DNA from: Diplosphaera chodatii
Taxonomy: Eukaryota; Chlorophyta; Trebouxiophyceae; Prasiolales; Stichococcaceae
Direction of reading: 5' to 3'
NCBI GenBank assembly: GCA_032358165.1
Contig: JAALGY010000032.1
Coordinates: 3,286,001-3,350,000 of the forward strand
Length of the DNA: 64,000 bases
Shown: piece by piece, positions 22,780 to 34,691 of the stretch
How positions within the stretch are numbered: the first letter of the stretch is position 1
How the letters are laid out: each line of letters begins with the position of its first letter
Translations under genes and position numbers: made by a program
The notes under the pieces: model-generated
Database searches by the model: none
What the model was told of the DNA's origin: nothing
What the model saw: the letters and a program-made list of their open reading frames with translations, nothing else

Positions 22780-23442
22780 TCATGCCGCTGATGATCCGTG
22801 CCTCCTTGCCTCTGCGTTTTCCTTCCACACCTCTCCACCCTCGAAAAACTCCTTCTTCCAGATGGGCACCCTTGCCTTCAGCTCGTCGATCAGCCAGTGG
22901 CATGCCTGTGCGCCAAATGCACAGCCACTCAGGACAGAGAAAAACGAAAATTAGCAATCAGGATGCATCTGCAATCAGGATGTACGGGAGACTGCACCTC
23001 CAGGGCTTCGCGACGGTGTGCTGAGGATACAGCAATGATCACGCTCGTCTGGCTGACCCCGCACAGCCCGACCTTGTGAGCGAGTGCCACCTTCCGCACA
23101 TCCCACTTTGCAGTGGCCTCCGTGCACAACTCCTGTGTTGATGACGTGTCGATGGTCTCAATCCCTGGCAGCGTCGACGCTGCGAAGCACTAGGGAAGCG
23201 ACGTCGGCACCAGCTGCTTGCGGTTGCAGCCATCGGCGCACCAGCATGACCTTCTCCGCCATGGGTACATACGCCTCATACTCCAGCTTCAGGACGTTCT
23301 TGCCCTGAAAGTTGTCTCTGGTGACGCCCGAGAATGTGGCAATTGCCCCTGCGCCCGGATCAGCTACAAACTCCGTGTATTTTGTCAACTGCAGCGGGTC
23401 CGGCAGCACCTCGACAAGAATGCAGTCTGGCTGCGATGGCAT
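22780..23442 (-). CDS. CNX6: Molybdopterin synthase catalytic (large) subunit, CNX6/MOCS2B/MoaE
   Basis: Catalyses insertion of two sulphurs into precursor Z (cPMP) to form molybdopterin, together with the small thiocarboxylated subunit CNX7. Three exons on the minus strand: 23442-23242, 23132-22998 and 22905-22780; phases agree and give 153 residues, normal for eukaryotic MoaE. Recognisable family motifs are [20 protein letters not shown] with the conserved Arg, then the [14 protein letters not shown] stretch, [17 protein letters not shown] and the catalytic-lysine loop [18 protein letters not shown]. Unlike metazoa, where MOCS2A and MOCS2B share one transcript, no small-subunit frame overlaps upstream. 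The gene ends facing BDP1. Confidence 0.94.
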
Positions 23443-23969
23443 CTATGCCTCCCCCTAGGTGCTCAGGCATTGAGCATGTTCAGTACTCATCATGATTCCT
23501 CGCTGAAGTGTCAGTGTGAGTCATACTGTGGGTCATGTTGTGATGCAATCTGGTTCATGCATGCGGTGATCGCTGATGCGTCACCACAGTGATCATGCAC
23601 ACACCACATAGTTGCAGGATGCTCAGGTGTAGGGGAACCCAGCAAGTGAGCTGGGTAGCGTTTGTAAACCCCAAGGCATTGATGGCCGCATGCACAGTCT
23701 GTGGATGTTGCAAATGCATGTAACATGCAGTGTTAGTCATGCACGTGCCCTTCGACATGCTTGATCCGTGGGATAGAGGGCACCACAGAATGTTATTTGT
23801 GCACAAACACTCTTTGATGGCCATCCTGCACGCAACTGCCGCGGAAAGATAGCCACCGCATCAGAACCGCAGCTGCCGCCGCGCCCCCACTGCGGCCATG
23901 CTGACATGCAGCCCCGGAACGTGATAGACGCGGTCTCCCTTGCAGCCGGCGGTGGCTACATCGAACAGT
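23443..23969. other. Divergent intergenic region between CNX6 and NOM1
   Basis: About 525 bases separate two divergent start codons. It should contain both promoters. No protein family match, repeat or RNA gene is visible. Confidence 0.4.
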
Positions 23970-26900
23970 ATGGGCAGGCATGGGCCGGGCGGCCGCTCTG
24001 GAGGGCGCGGGGCCCGGCATGGAAGGGGCCGCTCCCATGGCGGGCCGCCGCAGTTCACAGGGCGCCCAAAGCCCTCGCTGCCGTTCAAGCTTGCGAAAGC
24101 TCTGGGCACGACCGAGCAGTTGGATGCAGAGCCTACCGGCAACGATCACCTGATGCAAGACGGGAGTGCTGATGCGGCGGCAAACTCTGGCAGCGACGGG
24201 GAGGTGGAGAACGATGGCCCAGGTGCGCAGCAGCCCGCCTGTGCAGAGGCTTCTGCCTGATCATGTGTACCAATGGCGCTGACGACTCCAAGTTGTTGCG
24301 TCCTGAGCGCCTCATGGGGACAGTGCAGCTGCCTCCGAAAGCGTATCTTGCATGTGGACGACACCTGCCATGCACGGCTTTGCAGGCAACAGCACCAGGG
24401 CGTATGTGCCGGGCGCGCACACGCGTGCGCAGGGCGGCGGCGGGCTGTACGGCATCAGCAAGCGCAAGGCGGAGCGCAAGGCTGCCAAGGCGGCCGCCAA
24501 GCAGCGGCATGTGACGCAGCAGGCCGAGCATGCCCGCCATGCTAGGTGCGCCATGTCTTATCATGCGCAGCTCCTATCATGGCCACGTTCAAGCTGCTCA
24601 GCTCTGCTTGCGCAATCATTTCTCGCCAACATCAGCTGCTCTGTTCTGGCCTCTTGGGTTTGCAACATGCTGCTCATGTACACATTTGCACAGGGAGGCG
24701 CGGCATGCTCGGCAGAAGCCAAAGCACCGCCAGCAGCAGGAAACCCAGCCTACAGCGGCAAGTGCTGGTGCCCCAGGCGGCCGTCAGCCGGCAGAGCTTG
24801 CAAAGCCTCCCCTGGTCAATGGCAGTGCAGCAGTTGCCCAGCAGGCGCAGCAGCCGCCACGGCGGCAGCAGAAGCAGGACGTGCCAGCCAAGCGGAAACA
24901 GCGCGAGGCTGATGTGCAGCACAAGCAGCAGCCGGCCAAGACGGCAAAGTTCGAGGAGTTTCTCGGGGATCTTGCAGTAAGCTCACTTGTCAGCCCGCAC
25001 AGTAGGCTACATGCTAGTGCCGCATGCCATCCAGCCTGCTAGTCGAAATCCAATGCGCTGTCAATCTTCGTGGGCCATCAAACCTATTGCACATGTGTTG
25101 CCTGTCCTGCAGAAGTCGGGGCGGGATGCGATTGACGATGAGAAGCGGCGGTACCGTGAAGTGGCGCGTAAGCTGAAGCTGCGCCGGAAGGGCCGCACCT
25201 CAGCACTCGGCGATGGCCTGGACGACTTCACCGCTGGCCTCACTGTCGCTGACATGTCGTCCTCTGACAGTGAACCAGCCTCAGGTGAAGAAGTGTGCGC
25301 GTCCGCGCCTTGGGTCTGTTTGCAGTCACTGTGACCACCAAGCGTCTACAGCTTCCTGCAGGACTGCAACTTGCTCATGTGGAGGATGCTCATGCTATTG
25401 CTTTCACAATTGCAGTAGGCGGTGCCGACAGCTTGGGTCACAGCAGTGACTCGGAAGAGGTCACAGATGTCGGTATGCCAGGCCACCGGCATCCTGACAG
25501 CAGTGAGCTGGCTTCGTCAGAGGACGACAGCCTGTCAGAACTAGACAGCGACGCTGATGACCCAGCAGGCAGCACCCAGTCGGGCCAGACAGCAGACGAG
25601 GCATCGTCAGATGAGCTCTCAGAAGATGAGGAGTCAGCATCAGGCAGCGAGGGCGCAACACAGGATCAGGCCCTGGGCGCTACACTTGCAGGTGTGATGC
25701 TGCGGCTGCCGTCAGTACATGCGCCCTCTGGTCGAGTTGTGTCGCCTCATGGCATCTGGACACTGGAACCACGAAGCCAGGAGATGGCTCAATCATACCT
25801 TTGAAAGCATTGCCACCTCAATAATTACGGTGGGCCATTCGTGTCACCAGCAGGCCGTGGTCTTCTTGGCAGCGGCGACGGCGCCAAGCTGCAAGCACGC
25901 ATCCGCGGCCTGCTCAACCGGCTGGCAGAGTCCAACCTGCCGGGCATCGCAGCCGATCTCGCAAAGCTCATGGGGGAGGAGGGCCGCCTGGCCGTCACGC
26001 AGGCCATGATCGCTGAGCTGCTCAGCGTAAGTCTCAGCAGGGCTCCTAATTGTGCTGGCTGCTGCTGTGGAGTACGCACTGTCTGGGATAGTCACGGTGG
26101 GCTGCTGCGGCAGACGCCAAGACCGCTGCGAGTTTGTCTCAGCTCTTGACTGCGCGAGCAACACAAAGGGAGACAGTGCGCATGCACACGATGCAGGCGG
26201 TGGCGGAGGGTCCTCGGGCGACGGACGCCTTCTCCGCAGTCGCCGCCGCCTGTGTCGCAGGGGTCGGCGCGCTGGCGGACACGCAGGAGGTGCCACAGCT
26301 CCACCACCGCCCAACTGTACTGACAGCCGATCCCACTGACGTTCTGCGAGTGGCTGCCTGCACCCAAGGCGCCGTGCAGCCCTGCATCGCCGCCTGACAT
26401 CCGCCGTGCTTGCGGCTTCTCAGGTGGGTGCCAGGTTCCTGGCGGCGCTGGCGGAGCGTCTGGAGGAGGCCCGCGCCCGGGGCGACGGCCTGGCGTGCCA
26501 CAACCTGGCCATGGTCGCTGTGCACGCCTTCCTGGCCGGCCTGGCGGGCGCCCCCGTGCTGTACAGCCTGCTGGCGCACCTCACCACGCGGTGCGCCCCC
26601 AGTCGCTGCCCTGCACAGTGCTTCCGCCAGGCAGCATGAGGACATTTGCGTCTGATGCTTGTTGCCACATAAGTGTACATGTGCTGGTGGTGCCGCTTGC
26701 TGTAAGGTGTCGATGTTGCGCAGCGAGTGAGATGCAGCCTCCAGGCACTCACTGGAGTTGCAATCGGGCATGCCATGCATTGTGGTCCTCGCTCGCAGGT
26801 TCGAGGAGCAGGATGTGGCGATGATGTCGGCGGCGCTGCGGGCGGCGGGGCTGCAGCTGCGCTCCGCAGACCCCGCGGCCATGAAGGATTTCCTGGTGGC

Positions 26901-29348
26901 CGTCAACGCCCGGGCTGCTCAGGCCGCGCAGCAGGGCGCCATGACGCCGCGAGCCGAGGTGCTGTCGCGCACGTGGCTGCGGACTGCTTGCTGTTGCCGA
27001 GATCCTCGTCTTGTACCCCCTTGTGTACCATGTGCAGCGACCATCGTTCAGCACCCCAGTTTGATGCTATGCTGAGCTTGCTGCTGGAACTCAAGAATGG
27101 CAGGCGACTGGAAGGCCGGCGATCACAGCCGTAGCGTCTATCTGACGCAAGCAAAGACAGCTATCTGCCTCGTCAATGCAGGTGATGCTCAGCCTGCTGC
27201 TGGACATCAAAAACAACCGGCAGCGGGGCGGCGGCGGGGGCGCCGTCACACTCAGCACGGCAACGCAGAAATGGCTGAAGTCGGTCGGCTCGGCCTCTGT
27301 GGCGCTGCACAGCCTCCCGTGGGACAAGCTGCTGGCGCCTGACAAGAAGGTACAATTGCAAACCCCTGGATCATGGATGGGGTTCTCACATTATTGAGAC
27401 AAGAGGCAGGTGCTGCAATTGCAACCCAACCCGGCTTCGCAGCTTCCCTGCCAAACCAGCACACAAACAAAGCACACGTTGTGAGCGCCACCAGCCCGTG
27501 TGGCGCTTCGCACGCAGGGCCTGTGGTGGCTGCCGGCAGCGGGGGAGGCGCTCGGGGCGGCGCCCGCCGCCGGCAGCAACGCCGCCGCGGCGGCCGCCGC
27601 GGGCGACGCCGAGCTGCTGCGCCTGGCGGCCGCGGCGCGCATGAACACGGACGTGCGGCGGGCGGTGTTCTGCTGCGTCATGGGCGCGGAGGACGTCGCT
27701 GACGCCTTCGAGCGCCTCCTGCGCCTGGGCCTCAAGGCGAGCTCATATATTGAAAACCGGCATGGTTTCTTCCAACAGTCGCGCCCCACCCTGCGCCCAG
27801 CTCATGTGGCGGGCGAATGTGTCGCACCACCTGGGCTCAGCAAGGGCTTCCTGTGAGTCGTGAGGGGAACAGCCAAGGGAGGGTGAGCAGGAACAGCCAC
27901 TAATGATGGCCCCAGATGCGAGCCGTGTGCCATGGCGCAAACTGGTCACTGAACCCCCACCGGAAGTGACAAGCATGGTCATGCTCCAGTCGAGAGCCCG
28001 GACACTCCTGCCACCTGCACTGAATCCCACCCGCTTCGGACATGACCGTCGCATCGTGTCATCCGGCAGGGCGAGGCGGAGCGAGAAGTGGTGCGTGTGC
28101 CGGTGGAGTGCTGCCTGCAGGAGGCGGGGTGGAATCCGTACTACGCGCTGCTGCTCAGCCGCCTGGCCGCTGCCGCCGCGGGGCACGCCGTCACGCTGCA
28201 GTACTGCCTGTGGGACCACTTCAGGGTGGGTGCCGCTGGTGGGCCGCAGCCTGACACTGGGCTCGGGCTGTGCTGCGCCTCACTGTGAACCCTGCTGCTT
28301 GGCGTGCGGCTGCAGTGCTGCCCCAGCACCCGCATGCGTGTGCTGTAGCTGGTGAGGCACATACTGCAGATGCATGACAGACGCTTGTCATGGAGCTGAC
28401 CATTGCAACGCAGCCGTGTGCGGGGCTGATCTTCAGAACACTTCTGCAGGGTGTCACGGAGGCAAACCCGCAGCGGGTCGCCCACCTGGCGCGGCTGACG
28501 GGCACTCTGATTGCCGGCGGCGCCTTGCCGCTCTCCCTCTTGAAGGTGCTGACACATGTGCCAGCTTGCCTCTCTTCTGATGGTCATGGGTGTTGTATCG
28601 GTCACCGATGGGTGGTGTGAGAGTGCAGCTGCTTAGCATACCAGCGGCTGCTCGATATCACCAATGGAAGGCATCAGCAGCTGCATCCAATGCTCTGTGA
28701 AAGCCATGACACTGCTCCTGTGGAAACCTTCACGTCTCTGTATCCCTGATGCACAATGCAGGTGCGAATGTGCTGTGCCAGTGAGTTTGCCATCGGTGGG
28801 CAACTCAATGTCAGGCACTGCTGCTTCGTGGGGCTGGCGTAACATTGCTGGTCCTTCCTCAGCCCCTGTGGTCCATGAAGGGTGCTATGCCTGCTCAACA
28901 GGTGGTGCGCTTTGAGAGCGCACTGCCGCCGCGGGAGCAGCTGTTTTGGAACCTGACGCTGCAGCACCTGCTGGTGGCTGCGCCCAGTGATGCCGCGGTG
29001 TCTGCCATTTTCGAGCGCCTTGCCACCAATGCGGTGCGGACCCATTGCGTGATGGACGGGAAGTGCTTGTGAGAGTACCATTTTCTGCAGTCCTTCCGCC
29101 CAGATGGTGTTTGACAGCTGCCCTCTTCTGGGACCCAGGTGCAGTTGAGAACAGGTTCGTCTTACACGCTGCTGATCATCATGCAGGCGCTCAAGCAGCT
29201 GCGCACGGCGCTGTCACTGTACCTGAAGCGCACCTTCTCACCCTGGGCAGCTCGGCGACTGCAGCAGCAGGGCAAGGCGGATGTGTTGGCCACCCTGCAG
29301 CGGCGGCTTGATGAAGCCATTCAGCATTTGGCCTCACGTTCTTTGTAG
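23970..29348 (+). CDS. NOM1: Nucleolar MIF4G-domain protein 1 (NOM1/SGD1-like)
   Basis: Nucleolar protein of small-subunit ribosome biogenesis with MIF4G and MA3 domains. Fifteen exons: 23970-24222, 24386-24545, 24694-24976, 25113-25284, 25419-25691, 25854-26026, 26197-26289, 26424-26590, 26799-26958, 27182-27349, 27518-27736, 28070-28225, 28450-28545, 28902-29033, 29139-29348; all phases agree, about 904 residues. N-terminus: Gly/Arg-rich, then basic (ISKRKAERKAAKAAAKQ) and acidic Ser-rich regions. MIF4G: RIRGLLNRLAESNLPGI, GARFLAALAERLEEAR, CHNLAMVAVHAFLAGL, MLSLLLDIKNNRQ. A conserved RMNTDVRRAVFCCVMGAED is followed by DAFERLLRLGLK joined to EAEREVVRVPVECCLQEAGW, and the MA3 part reaches TLQYCLWDHFR. 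The intron after 27736 has a GC donor, fixed by the LGLK/GEAERE family alignment. A near-copy of part of exon 10 lies just upstream (27060-27104). Confidence 0.92.
27060..27143 (+). other. Near-duplicate alternative exon in NOM1
   Basis: After a CCCCAG acceptor at 27059, the sequence reads FDAMLSLLLELKNGR, which closely resembles the start of the next exon at 27182 (VMLSLLLDIKNNR). Both begin in the same phase relative to the preceding exon (ending 26958). The first copy runs into a stop codon at 27132-27134 unless it is spliced out, and no donor in it gives phase 0 for the second copy. The two therefore look like alternatives or an exon relic. Confidence 0.45.
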
Positions 29349-29833
29349 TGCTGTCATTTTAGGTTGCAGATTGGGCTGTGCAGATCCACAGGGATTGGTC
29401 ATGACAGCTCACGATCGTGGAACCACCTTTCATAGGCAGCAGCAAACTGCTTCACGTCTGTAGATTGCCTGCTGTCATTCAGGTGTCGTGTCAATCGGGC
29501 GAGTCTCTCCCAGTTACATATCTGACAACACGGCAATTCAATTGAATCGGTACTCGCTCGAACAGAAAACACCTGGTCCGCAGTCTGCAGCCTGCCGTCC
29601 CTCTGGAGCTGCTCACAAACCAAGTACAGAGGCAATCAAACTGTTACTTGTCCTGTGTCCACCGAACGCTGTCTCGCTAAATATGTGCACACCTTGCTGC
29701 CAGCTCCCCTCGTCTGAGCTTGTTCTACTATACAGGACCTGTCAAACCAATTTGGGCTGCATGCGCCAGTATGACCACCTGCCTGCCTTCGATGGGGCGA
29801 GGCAACACTGCTCTCAGTAGTGTCCGCGATCAC
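29349..29833. other. Convergent 3' region between NOM1 and the LHC-like gene
   Basis: The stop codons of NOM1 (+) and the LHC-like gene (-) face each other across about 485 bases, so this should be two 3' untranslated regions. I see no coding, repeat or RNA signal. Confidence 0.4.
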
Positions 29834-30427
29834 TCAGATCCACTCGTGCTCGTCCAGCATGTCAGACAGCATCTCCCGGTTGAAAACGGAGTCGAAAATG
29901 AAGTCAACTGCTGAATCCACATCCAGCGAGGACAGGCTGCTCTTGGAGCGCTTAAGCGCCGTCATGCTCGAGTGCACCGCCTCACGGAGCTGGCTGCCGA
30001 TGCGGGGCTTCGACAGGGTGGCCACACCCGCCGAGGCAGCCACGGCGGCCAGGGCCACCTGGGAGAACTGCTCCAGGTTGGCGCTGGACACGCTGCTAAA
30101 CAGGCCGCCGTGTGGCAGAAGCAACTCAGCCACGCAGGCGACTGAGAAGCCAATCATGGCTGCGCGGCCGGCAATCGTTTCAAACCGGTGCACAGAGTCG
30201 TTCGCTTCGACGCAGGCTGCAATCTTGTCAAAGATGGGCACCGCGACGGCGTTCTGTGGCGGCGACAGAGGGTCGGAGGCCGCCGCTGCAGTCCGGGCTG
30301 CTAGAGCCCGCTTGCGTGGCAGACTGACGTTGCCAACACTGCTGCTGGGCAGATTTACGCGGTGCTGAGGCTGACACTGCTTCAGGACACCGCCAGGCGC
30401 GCATCGGGTGTTCACACAAGACTGCAT
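29834..30427 (-). CDS. LHC-superfamily protein with one chlorophyll-binding motif (ELIP/SEP/OHP-like)
   Basis: Single open exon of about 197 residues. The N-terminal 60 or so residues are rich in Ser, Arg, Ala and hydroxylated residues, as in a chloroplast transit peptide (KRALAARTAAAASD near the likely cleavage site). A membrane segment follows with the LHC generic signature ETIAGRAAMIGFSVACVAEL (Glu and Arg ligands at the usual spacing), then a second hydrophobic stretch (QVALAAVAASAGVATL) and a soluble C-terminus ending DMLDEHEW. One chlorophyll-binding helix plus another hydrophobic segment points to the stress-enhanced/light-harvesting-like proteins rather than a three-helix antenna protein. 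The exact subfamily is not clear. It may protect thylakoids in high light. An upstream in-frame ATG at 30631 exists but 30427 gives the better transit peptide. Confidence 0.75.
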   Translation of the reverse strand: MQSCVNTRCAPGGVLKQCQPQHRVNLPSSSVGNVSLPRKRALAARTAAAASDPLSPPQNAVAVPIFDKIAACVEANDSVHRFETIAGRAAMIGFSVACVAELLLPHGGLFSSVSSANLEQFSQVALAAVAASAGVATLSKPRIGSQLREAVHSSMTALKRSKSSLSSLDVDSAVDFIFDSVFNREMLSDMLDEHEWI

Positions 30428-30732
30428 CGTGACCGCTCGCTTTCCTCTTGGGGCGCGGGCAGATGTCACGCGCAGCAAAGTGCAGCCCCCTCGCAGAACC
30501 TCGTGACAGTAGTGCAGACGTCCACGGGGCTGGCAAATGCTGTAACAGAGTACTATGTAGACTGGCACCCCGGTGTGGGGCTGAACATATGATGAGCGAC
30601 GCTTGGTGAAGCTGGGTGGTGGCCAGGGCATGTGACGACGTCACGCGCTCTGACGCAGGGCGGGCAAAAGTGACCTAGCTTGCTTTACTGCCACCATTGG
30701 AGACTTTTACCACCGGTACATTCACGACACAG

Positions 30733-33700
30733 TCAAACATGTACTGCTGGTTGTCTCAAATGTAACCGGCTCAGCTCCTGCTGGGGCGGGGCAGAGCCAG
30801 CTGCTGTCTTCAGCCCATGCGCTAGAGCCCTGGCATCCGCTGAGTCATCGGCATCGGCATCACTGGCAGAAGCCTCAGAACCCACGACATCAGGGCTGGC
30901 AGCCCTCCCACCAGGCACACGCTCGCCAGATGCTGGTGCCGGTCGCAAGCTCAGCTCCTGCTGCAGCGAGCCCGTCGCTGCACGGTCAGCCGGGCCGCCA
31001 TCCCTTGCGCTGCCATGCCTTCCACCTGCAAGTCTGTCATCCAGCTGCCGCTGCCACTCTGCCGCATCAGCCACCGTGGCTGACGCCACTGTGCCGTCTG
31101 ACTGTGCCGCCGGCAGACCGCCCGACCACCGCAGCGACATAAAGTCCGCCACGGCTTGTGCACTGCTGCCGGGCGTGGGTGCGTCCGAGCCGTGTGCCAC
31201 AGCAACAGCACCAGCCCGGGTACGCTGGCGCTGCCTGTGTCGGAGCGGCGCCTTGCCGGGGCTGCCAGCCGTGCTGCTGCCGCTGCCGCCGCGGGGGCTG
31301 CTCTCGGCGCTGCCGCCCGCGCTGCTGCCGGCCCCCAGGTACGCCCACGACGACGCCTCCTCCCTGCGCACACATCACCCATGCTGGCGTCACACCTCCC
31401 GCATGCCCCGCTGCTCCTGACAGCTGCAGCCCGGCTGAACCGCAACAGCCGCCGTGCTGACTGCACATCCACGTCTATCAACACTGCACCGACGTCCCTG
31501 CAAACCTGAGGACACTCTGACACTCCATGAGCATGGGTTGCAGAGACAGGACTTGCCTGGTCACACGGGCCTGGGCGGGCCCCAGCACCTCGTCCACCAG
31601 GCGGGCCCACGCCTGGCCGTCGCTCCTCAGCCACTGCGGGCGGTCGCCGTCCTCTGGGGCCGATGCCGCACTGCAGACCTGCGGCAATTGGTGGGGCCTG
31701 CTGTACTGTACGGCATATACGCAGCTGCAAAATGCCGACACTCCACCAGCAGCCGCTGGCTTCATGGTCAGATGGCACGTGAAGCACATATTGTTTGAAG
31801 CATGGCAGCAGCAGTGGAGAGTGCACCTGTGCAATGCGCCCGCCGCTGCCAGCGGTGCGCTGACGCAGCCGCTGCCGCTCGTGCGCGTTGGCCGCCGCGC
31901 CGTCCAGTCGCACCGCATGCTGCTGCGGCAGCGGGAAGCAGGACAGGACGTCGCAGCGGTAGCTGCGCGCATACGCCACGGGGTTCCCCGCCAGCCGTAG
32001 GCTGCTCAGGCTGCTCAGCCCTGCGCAAGGGTGGCAATCCATCGTGTTCAGCGCTGAGGCTCCCCACAGCTTTGCAGGTGCGATGCCATGCATTATCCTT
32101 ATGCTGCGTACTGTTTGCTGATGGGCACCTGACAGCCTGACGACCTCGCTGATGACGGAGACGAAGTTGAAACCCAGGTCCAGGGACCGCAGCGCAGACA
32201 GCTCCTGGATGCCGTCGGTGGCGCGCAGGCAGTTCCACTGCAGCGCCAGCACCCGCAGGCCGCCGCACAGCTGCATAGAGACCGAGAGCTGTCGTGAGGA
32301 CGCTCGCCTGCGTCCTGCAGCTGTGCGCCAGAAGATGCCAATGGTGCCGAGGCAACCTATGTCATGTCACAAGTTTCATGAGCGATGCGGCTACCCAGGT
32401 GGCGAGGGTGATGGCACCTCTCGCAGGCCGGCCAGGGAGCCGATGCGGTTGTGGCTGAGGTTGAGCGACGTCAGGGAGCTGCACATGCCCAGGTTCGCCA
32501 CCGCCGGCAGGTTGCTGTGGCTGAGCTCCAGCGTCTGCGGAGGCACATTGTGCATGTCGTCCATGAGGCAAAAGGTGCAGATGGTACACCAAGCTGCAAA
32601 TGGGACACCCATCTCCACTGCAGGAGAGTGTTGCAGGGGACAGGAAGTACTGATGCTGCAAGTGCGATCACCACCTGCAGCACGGGCAGCAGCCGCAGGG
32701 ATGGGTCCATGGACGAGATGCCATTGTGACTGCAGTGGAACGCCTTCAGGGCACGCCATGATGGCTGCTCTTCTATGCCTGGGACCGCCACAGTGCAGCG
32801 AGAGTCAGCGTCAAAAGCAGTTGACATCCGATGCATAGCGCACTGCAGACTGCCGCCTGGCGGACTGCGCCCTTGCAGTCATGCCGCAAAATGCGTTTCA
32901 TATGTGGCATACACTGGCACCTGCAGGCGTGACTGCCACGGCATGCGGCGCCAGGAGGTGGTGCAGCGCCTCCAGCGTGTCATATACCCTCAGCTCCTGC
33001 AGGTTGGCCTGCAGCAGCAGACAGCCCAGATGTCACGGGCTGCAAACCCGACCCCAGCATCATCCACTGCGAGGCAGGCGGCCTTGCTGACACTTATTCA
33101 GTACCATGACTCAGACCTGCAACAGCGGCAGTCCGTCCCAGTTGGCGGTCGACAGGTCGCAGCCACGCAGCTCCAGGCTTTTGAGCGAGGTGAAGGGCTC
33201 GACACTGATCCGCGTTGGGTCCCTGCAGCGCGCAGCACCTCGCCAGTTTCAGATAATTCTGAGTGCTGCATGATGCATCAAAGCATGCGGCGTACACACA
33301 AATCACACTACCAAGTATGCCCCGGACAATCAGTGGGTAGACCTCGTTCGGCATGCTCGAGCTGCCGCTCACAATGCCCACCTCAGTCCTGGCAAGGCTG
33401 ACTCGATTTTCAGGCACCGCACGTGCGACAGCAGCTGCGCCAGCCGCTCCAGTCGCAGGTAGTCGCCCACGCCTCTGACTTCAGACCCTGAGACGTCTTT
33501 GAGCGGGCTGTTGGCGGCCTGCTGCAGTTCTGACAGCGAGCGCAGCCGCGATGCTGCAAAGTCAAGCGCCCGCGGCTGCAGCCGAAGTGCAATGGCACCT
33601 GTGTGTGACGCACACCCAACATTTGTTTATCCACGCAAGCTACTGGAGTTCAACCGCGTGCATGACCCAGCACTGGCACAGCCTCGAGCCGCGGGCATGC

Positions 33701-33799
33701 ATGGGGATGGAGCTAGACACCTTGCAGCAGCTGGATGTCGTGCTGCTTGAGGTACTCCACAAGGTTCTCGATGAATGCGTCACCACCCGGAATCAGCAT
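30733..33799 (-). CDS. Leucine-rich-repeat protein, STK11-interacting-protein-like
   Basis: Multi-exon LRR protein. From the N-terminus: ATG at 33799 with AFIENLVEYLKQHDIQLLQ, then LRLQPRALDFAASR and LRLERLAQLLSHVRCLK (33600-33400), FTSLKSLELRGCDLS (about 33190), YDTLEALHHLLAPH (32980), AFHCSHNGISSMDPSLRLLP (about 32740), then canonical LRRs LELSHSNLPAVANLGMCSSL, TSLNLSHNRIGSLAGL, RVLALQWNCLRATDGIQELS, LRSLDLGFNFVSVI and LSSLSSLRLAGNPVAYA, ending in RCDVLSCFPL. The order, with the early ELRGCDLS block and final GNP-x-YRCDV cap, is that of plant and animal STK11IP/LIP1-like LRR proteins. The C-terminus (31370-30733) is disordered, rich in Ser, Gly and Ala. Exon borders were not all resolved. 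Role inferred: a cytosolic scaffold; the partner is unknown. Confidence 0.75.
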
Positions 33800-34691
33800 T
33801 GCAAGCTGGGCTTGGGCGATATGCGCGCTGCAATGCACATCTCAAATTAAAGCGGATGCGCCAACTGCACTATCATGTCGTGATGGTGCTGTGACTCGAG
33901 GAAACAGACGCTACATTAAGTTCGTCAGCAATTCGTGTTCATGAAGTTGCGCGGCAAACCTCGACTGCACCATGACATCTGCACTAGCCTGCACCTCTGC
34001 CGATGTACGACATGGATGCCAGCATGAAGGAGGCAATGGAAGCTGCACCAGGGCGGGTCAGCTGGAAGTCATATGATGCACATCTGCTGCCTGGAGAACC
34101 CAGCAAATTGAATGGCACACTCGTCGAAAGGCAGCAGCAGTACGCCGCAACTCGCATACAGCACCCGAAGTGCACGGCCCTCGCACTTCACATGACGTCA
34201 CTATGAGCAGCGACCTCATTTGTGCCTGTGCCCAGCAGCAGCACTGGCCCCGCTTCCTCTGCCTGCCCATATCTGGCAGGCAGGATGGAGCAGCAGCGGC
34301 TGTGCTGCATATACGAGCAAAGAGCAGAGCACCATGCCAGCCTCGTCAGTTTGCCTTTACACCTGACCAGCGGCAAACTTTCGAGCATGCAGCAAGATCC
34401 ATTTACATTCAAACCAACAGGGTAAGCACATATGCATGAGGTTGCGGCATGAACACCTTGGGTGCGCTTCAGATCACGGTGCAAGCAGTCACGGTCAACA
34501 ACACAGGGCTGTCACACAGCGAAACGGGGTGCTCACTACTGAGCCTCGTCTACCACTATTATTATCACTTCAAGAGTCAGCGTGTCAGGCGGCTGCTCCG
34601 CACACGACCCTGGACGCAGCGTAGCGGCTGCCGCCTCTTGCTGCATCACCGAGGGCACCACCAGCAACACTGCTGCATGCGCTTTGCCCAG
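33800..34691. other. Intergenic region, no supported gene
   Basis: Nearly 900 bases between two same-strand genes: the promoter of the LRR gene and the 3' region of the DNA methyltransferase gene should be here. A 67-codon open frame at 34003 on the plus strand has no family resemblance and I do not call it. Confidence 0.4.

Noticed and set aside
22589..22957. 122-codon minus-strand open frame overlapping CNX6 exon 3
   Set aside because: It is the wrong frame of the CNX6 last exon; the true frame carries the catalytic lysine motif.
30951..32276. 441-codon open frame on the minus strand as one uninterrupted gene
   Set aside because: Only its first part (LRRs) is in the conserved frame; later parts leave the frame of the LRR protein's conserved sequence and are a chance open frame in GC-rich DNA.
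34003..34206. Small plus-strand gene of 67 codons
   Set aside because: Starts with a plausible ATG but shows no similarity, no introns and no conserved features; may be chance.
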